Positions 4,287 to 7,680 of a stretch of DNA of 7,680 nt are shown in pieces. The position numbers and the translations under genes are program-made. Numbering within the stretch: the first letter of the stretch is position 1; every line of letters begins with the position of its first letter. This DNA comes from CF-161 sp035259145. GTDB taxonomy: Bacteria > Chloroflexota > Dormibacteria > Dormibacterales > Dormibacteraceae. The notes under the pieces are model-generated. The model was not told where the DNA came from. It saw nothing but the letters and a program-made list of their open reading frames with translations, and ran no database searches. Location: assembly GCA_035259145.1 (NCBI GenBank), contig DATFWQ010000342.1, forward strand, positions 1-7,680, given 5' to 3'.

Positions 4287-7049
4287 CTAGGGGATCAGCC
4301 CGAGCTCTCTGGCCCTGGCCACAGCCTGTGTGCGATTTGCCGCTCCGAGCTTATCGAGGATGTGGGTCACGTGCTTCTTCACGGTGTCCAGCGTGACGAC
4401 GAATTCGTCGGCGATCTCTCGATTCGACCTCCCTTCGGCCAGCATCGCCACGACCTCCAGCTCCCGACCCGTCAGGACCTCGACCAGGCCGGCGACAGCG
4501 TGGACGCCCTCTTTCCCTGGCACCGCCGGCCCACGATCGGAAGGCGATCGGACTGCCCGCAGCACACGGCCGAGGTAGCCGGCGGGGACCTCGGCGACCG
4601 GGACGGAGACCTTCTTCCTCTTGCCGCGAGCCACAAGTCCCCCGAGAAGGGCGGCCATCGACCGGCCCTCATCGGCGAAGACCCTGACGTAGCCCTCTGG
4701 CCGGCCGAGCTTGAGAGCGTCCACCAGTCTGCTGAGGGCCCGAATTCCGTCACCCTGGGCCCGAATTGCCAGAGCCTGCAGAGCCCGCACCTCGATGACG
4801 CTTCCGAACCGCCCCTGCGCCCTGGCAGCGTCGTGAAGGCGCTCCAGCAGACCAAGGGCCCTGCCGGGCGAACTCGTGGCGAGCAGCAAGCGAGCCAGCA
4901 CCAGGTATTCCTGCTCCCTTGCGTACGCCGGCTCGTCAGTCTCCGCCAGCCGGCGTTCCTCGACCCAGTTTGCAGCCGCAGCCACCTTTCCCTGGGCCAG
5001 CAGCAGTCGAGCCCGCTGGGCGGGGACCGGGTTGTGGAGGGATACCACGTCGAGGCTGGGTAGGACACGATAGGCCTCCTCCATCGCCTCGATTGCAGCC
5101 GCAGGGTCGCCCATAGCCTGCCGGATCCACGCCATCGTGGCCAGGCCCGTGGCCAGAGACTGTGCCGACGTAAGCCGCCTGCACAGTCCGATGCCCTCCG
5201 CGACATGGCTCATGGCGTCGTCGAGCCGGTCGCGCTGGTACAGCACCTCGGCGATGCCGATGTGGGCCTCCCCTACGGTCAGCACCTTCGGGCGCCCGGC
5301 ACCGGCTCCGAACTCGAGCCCTTCCTGGTAAGTGCGCAGGGCCGCTCCAAGCCGGCCCTGGGCCCGCTGGACCCGCCCCAGGACGGAACCGGCGCTGAGC
5401 GCGAGGTGAGGCATGTCGCTGGCGCGCCCCTCTGCAACAAGACCGCTCAGCTCGTGCTCCGCGTCGGCAAAGCGGCCCTCCATCCAGTTCGCCAGCGCCA
5501 GGTTCCATCGGACGGAGAGGCGCGGGGACCAATCGGTTTCGGACGTCAGGGACTGAGCCCGTTGGACGAGCCGTCGCGCTCGCACGGGCTCGCCACGAGC
5601 GATGGCGAGGCTGGCGCGGACACTCATGATGGTGGCGGGGATGGTCGCGAGCACGCCGTCTGTGCCGCCGCGTTCGGCCGCGGGTTCACGGCCCCCGGCC
5701 GCAAGCGCCCGTTCGGCGTCATCGAGCCAGGCCTCGGCCGACGCCAGGTGCCCAGCGTTGTAGAGAGTGATCGCCTGCACGAGGCACAGGCCTGGTCTCG
5801 AGCGCACGGCTTCAGGAGATAGGGCGGAGAGCCACCTCCGTAGGGTGTCCCCTTCCCCGCGTCCGAGGGTCTCGTCGACGTGGCGCTCCACGATCTCCGC
5901 CGCCCAGTGGGCGTCGCCCACCGCGAGGCTGTGCCGAACCGCATCGTCGACCAGCCCGTGGTCCTCGCACCAGGCGGCCGCGTTCCGGTGCAGTTCCGCT
6001 GTCCGCCCGCGATCGCGCTCTGCCAGGCGCACACGAAGCAGGTCTGAGAAGAGCCGGTGGTAGCGATACCAGCGGCGCTCCTCATCCAGTGCCACCAGGA
6101 ACAGATTGGCCCGCTCGAGGCTCTCGAGCATCGACTGCCCGTCGGAGCGCCCGGTGACGGCATCCGAAAGAGGGCCGCTCAGCCGCTCCAGGATCGACGT
6201 CTCGAGCAGGAAGCTGCGGACACTCTCGGGCTGCCGCTCGAGCACCTCCTCCGTCAGGTAGTCGAGGACGTAGCGGTGGCTGCCGGTGAATCCCGCGATC
6301 AGCCTGACCGGATCGGTAGACCCGCGCAAGGACAACGCGGCGAGCTGCAGGCCGGTGATCCAGCCTTCGGTCCGCTCGGCCAGGGCAGCCACGCTCTGCT
6401 CGGGTAGATCGAGACTCCAGGCCTCCAGCAGGAGCGCCGCGGCTTCTTCCGGGGTAAAGCGGAGGTCCTGAGCACGAAGCTCGGTCAGCTGTCCCCTGCC
6501 GCGCATCAATGTCAACGCGATGGGCGGGTCACTCCGGCCGGCTATGACGAGGCGTAATCCGGGCGGCAAGTGCTGGAGCAGAAAGGCCACGCTGTCGTGA
6601 ACAGCAGGAGATTCGATTACGTGATAGTCATCGAGGACAAGGGCGAGCTCCCGTGGATGTGCTGCGAGCTCGTTCACCAGCGTCCCAACGAGGACCTCGG
6701 GATCCGGCTGACTGCGAGCCCTCAGAGCACGGACGGGCCGCTCCTCGACGCCCGGGTGGACTCGTGCAAGCGCGGCCGCCACGTACCTCCAGAAGCGTGA
6801 CGCGTCGTTGTCGCCGGCTTCCAGGGAAAGCCACGCGACGGGCGCAGCCGTGGCGCGGGCCCAGTCTGAGAGCAGGGTCGACTTCCCAAACCCGGGCGGG
6901 GCGCTGACCAGGATCAGCGCGCGGTTAGACGCCTCCTCCAGCCGCTCGACGAGGCGCGGACGGGCCAGGATGTCGGGGCGAACACCTGGGATGCGCAGCT
7001 TCGTCGCCAGTACGGAAGCGCGCTCGAGGACGCTCGGCAGCTGGTCCAT
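4287..7049 (-). CDS. MalT-like LuxR-family ATPase transcriptional activator
   Basis: This is a large LuxR/MalT-type (LAL) regulator, an ATP-binding STAND protein whose sensor domain releases a C-terminal DNA-binding domain on ligand binding. From ATG 7049 it has 920 residues (MalT has 901). A TTG at 7070 would add seven. Numbered from the TTG: KLRIPGVRPDILARPRL (24-40) is the typical entry, Walker A is SAPPGFGKST (Lys63), Walker B is LALVLDDYH (Asp147, Asp148), then AGRSDPP (177-183), TEGWITGLQLAAL (234-246) and YHRLFSDLLR. A long helical TPR-like region (about 380-810) follows. The C-terminal LuxR helix-turn-helix (866-927) reads LTGRELEVVAMLAEGRSNRE through TVKKHVTHILDKLGAANRTQ. No good ribosome binding site is seen for either start; ATG 7049 is preferred as the common codon and because homology starts after it. 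It is divergent from a MerR-PAS gene. Inducer and targets are unknown. Confidence 0.92.
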   Translation of the reverse strand: MDQLPSVLERASVLATKLRIPGVRPDILARPRLVERLEEASNRALILVSAPPGFGKSTLLSDWARATAAPVAWLSLEAGDNDASRFWRYVAAALARVHPGVEERPVRALRARSQPDPEVLVGTLVNELAAHPRELALVLDDYHVIESPAVHDSVAFLLQHLPPGLRLVIAGRSDPPIALTLMRGRGQLTELRAQDLRFTPEEAAALLLEAWSLDLPEQSVAALAERTEGWITGLQLAALSLRGSTDPVRLIAGFTGSHRYVLDYLTEEVLERQPESVRSFLLETSILERLSGPLSDAVTGRSDGQSMLESLERANLFLVALDEERRWYRYHRLFSDLLRVRLAERDRGRTAELHRNAAAWCEDHGLVDDAVRHSLAVGDAHWAAEIVERHVDETLGRGEGDTLRRWLSALSPEAVRSRPGLCLVQAITLYNAGHLASAEAWLDDAERALAAGGREPAAERGGTDGVLATIPATIMSVRASLAIARGEPVRARRLVQRAQSLTSETDWSPRLSVRWNLALANWMEGRFADAEHELSGLVAEGRASDMPHLALSAGSVLGRVQRAQGRLGAALRTYQEGLEFGAGAGRPKVLTVGEAHIGIAEVLYQRDRLDDAMSHVAEGIGLCRRLTSAQSLATGLATMAWIRQAMGDPAAAIEAMEEAYRVLPSLDVVSLHNPVPAQRARLLLAQGKVAAAANWVEERRLAETDEPAYAREQEYLVLARLLLATSSPGRALGLLERLHDAARAQGRFGSVIEVRALQALAIRAQGDGIRALSRLVDALKLGRPEGYVRVFADEGRSMAALLGGLVARGKRKKVSVPVAEVPAGYLGRVLRAVRSPSDRGPAVPGKEGVHAVAGLVEVLTGRELEVVAMLAEGRSNREIADEFVVTLDTVKKHVTHILDKLGAANRTQAVARARELGLIP

Positions 7050-7098
7050 CGGCTGATGCGAAGGTATCAAGCGTAGAGGGCGTCACGCCGTACTGCCC

Positions 7099-7118
7099 GG
7101 CGCGGTTCCTGCCGCGCC
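7099..7118. other. Hairpin in the leader region of the LuxR-type gene
   Basis: GGCGCGG (7099-7105) and CCGCGCC (7112-7118) form a perfect 7-bp stem with a 6-nt loop. It is about 50 nt upstream of the minus-strand LuxR start. It could be an untranslated-leader structure, a terminator for transcription entering from the right, or a protein-binding palindrome. No U-tract follows on either strand, and no promoter can be placed with confidence, so its role is open. Confidence 0.35.
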
Positions 7119-7143
7119 CTACATGAGCGCAATCGCGCCGGTA

Positions 7144-7162
7144 ACACCCACGCCGTGGGTGT
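7144..7162. promoter_or_regulatory. Perfect 9-1-9 palindrome, candidate operator in divergent promoter region
   Basis: ACACCCACG-C-CGTGGGTGT is a perfect 19-bp inverted repeat, 16 nt before the ATG of the MerR-PAS gene and about 95 nt before the LuxR-type start. Its right end touches TCTAAT (7162-7167), a possible -10 box for the MerR-PAS gene. A regulator bound here would control that promoter directly. MerR-type proteins characteristically bind such dyads in their own promoters, so autoregulation is the simplest guess; the LuxR-type protein is the other candidate. Confidence 0.55.
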
Positions 7163-7178
7163 CTAATCGTTTGTCTAC

Positions 7179-7680
7179 ATGGGCAGGCGGATCACCGCCG
7201 AGGAAGAGAAAGGCCACGCAAAGCTTGGACTGCCGGCCACGCGCCGAAGGGAGTGCCAGACAACGGAGCCCACGCTGTTTTCGATCGGGGAGGTTGCAGC
7301 GATGCTGAGTGTTTCGCCGCACACGATCCGAGCCTGGGAGCGGCGCTACCAGGTCCTTACGCCGCGGCGGAGCGCATCGCGCCAGCGGAGGTACAGCCCG
7401 GAGGACATCGCGATCCTGCTCCAGGTCAAGCGGTCGGTGACCAGATACGGCGTTTCGCTGAAGGTGGCCGTGAAGGCTGCGCAGGGCGAGCTCACCGTCC
7501 CAGCACTGGATGCTCCGATTGAGAGGGAGTCGACCAGCTCAGAAGTCGCCCTGGGTCAGGCCGGCGGTGAGCTCGTCTGGCGATCGGTGGTCGACCTCAT
7601 ACCGCAGGCCATCTTTGTCCTCGACCGCACAGGTCGCGTCGTGGAGGCCAACGCGGCGGCGGCTCAAGTGCTCGCGTTTC
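7179..7680 (+). CDS. MerR-type HTH regulator with PAS sensor domain (partial, runs off right edge)
   Basis: The frame opened by ATG 7179 (preceding in-frame TAA at 7164) runs to the window end, at least 167 codons. Residues 33-100 form a MerR-type winged HTH: FSIGEVAAMLSVSPHTIRAW, ERRYQVLTPRR, QRRYSPEDIAILLQVKR, the form seen in MerR/CarA-like regulators with a WERRY motif. A linker (about 101-130) is followed by the start of a PAS domain, LIPQAIFVLDRTGRVVEANA (from residue 139). The protein thus appears to couple a small-molecule, redox or light-sensing PAS module to DNA binding, or to further output domains beyond the edge. The 32 residues before the HTH are charged and unassigned. No Shine-Dalgarno sequence precedes the ATG, and a TCTAAT box at 7162-7167 would give a leader of only about 5 nt. 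The nearby 19-bp palindrome suggests autoregulation. Confidence 0.82.
   Translation, partial: MGRRITAEEEKGHAKLGLPATRRRECQTTEPTLFSIGEVAAMLSVSPHTIRAWERRYQVLTPRRSASRQRRYSPEDIAILLQVKRSVTRYGVSLKVAVKAAQGELTVPALDAPIERESTSSEVALGQAGGELVWRSVVDLIPQAIFVLDRTGRVVEANAAAAQVLAF

Noticed and set aside
4212..5063. Long plus-strand reading frame of 283 codons
   Set aside because: Antisense to the C-terminal third of the LuxR-type gene, whose HTH and helical repeats are unmistakable; the plus-strand product shows no domain.

Overview
The window comes from a high-G+C bacterium. Codon choice is strongly G/C at third positions, GTG starts are common, and several genes seem to start at or very near the transcription start. 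Together with a MalT-type LuxR regulator and two PIN-domain toxin pairs, this suggests an Actinomycetota-like or Chloroflexota/Dormibacterota-like genome. That placement is inference; the window holds no rRNA or tRNA.

Left edge (1-963): the minus strand carries the C-terminal part of PhnM, the phosphonate-pathway diphosphatase. Its frame stops making sense at about 295 and meets a stop codon at 347-349, so its N-terminal two thirds are missing. Facing away from it on the plus strand are a short ribbon-helix-helix-like antitoxin, whose own 5' end is unclear, and an overlapping VapC-type PIN toxin that lacks the usual fourth acidic residue. The gap between the two truncated 5' ends looks like a rearrangement scar.

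Middle (1006-3249): a ten-segment CaCA-family cation exchanger with its own likely promoter is followed by a TetR-family repressor and a small four-helix membrane protein. The repressor and membrane protein overlap by 4 nt and form an operon. A TATAAT box with a perfect 10-bp palindrome at the expected transcription start lies just before the TetR gene, a layout typical of autorepression. Whether the exchanger belongs to the same regulon cannot be told from the sequence.

3357-4093: a second, intact toxin-antitoxin module (Phd/YefM-type antitoxin plus PIN toxin, 4-nt overlap). Its TATAAT box sits so close to the GTG start that the mRNA is probably leaderless.

4121-4285: a compact cluster of G+C-rich hairpin repeats between two convergent genes. 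It includes a 33-bp near-identical direct repeat, a perfect 10-bp-stem hairpin, and two related hairpins with what looks like a compensatory base-pair change.

4287-7680: a 920-residue MalT-like LuxR ATPase regulator on the minus strand is divergent from the start of a MerR-HTH plus PAS regulator that runs off the right edge. The short region between them contains a 7-bp hairpin and a perfect 9-1-9 palindrome next to the MerR-PAS start, a likely operator. The window is therefore mainly regulators plus toxin-antitoxin modules around one transporter, consistent with a rearranged accessory region. No clearly new multi-gene system is visible.
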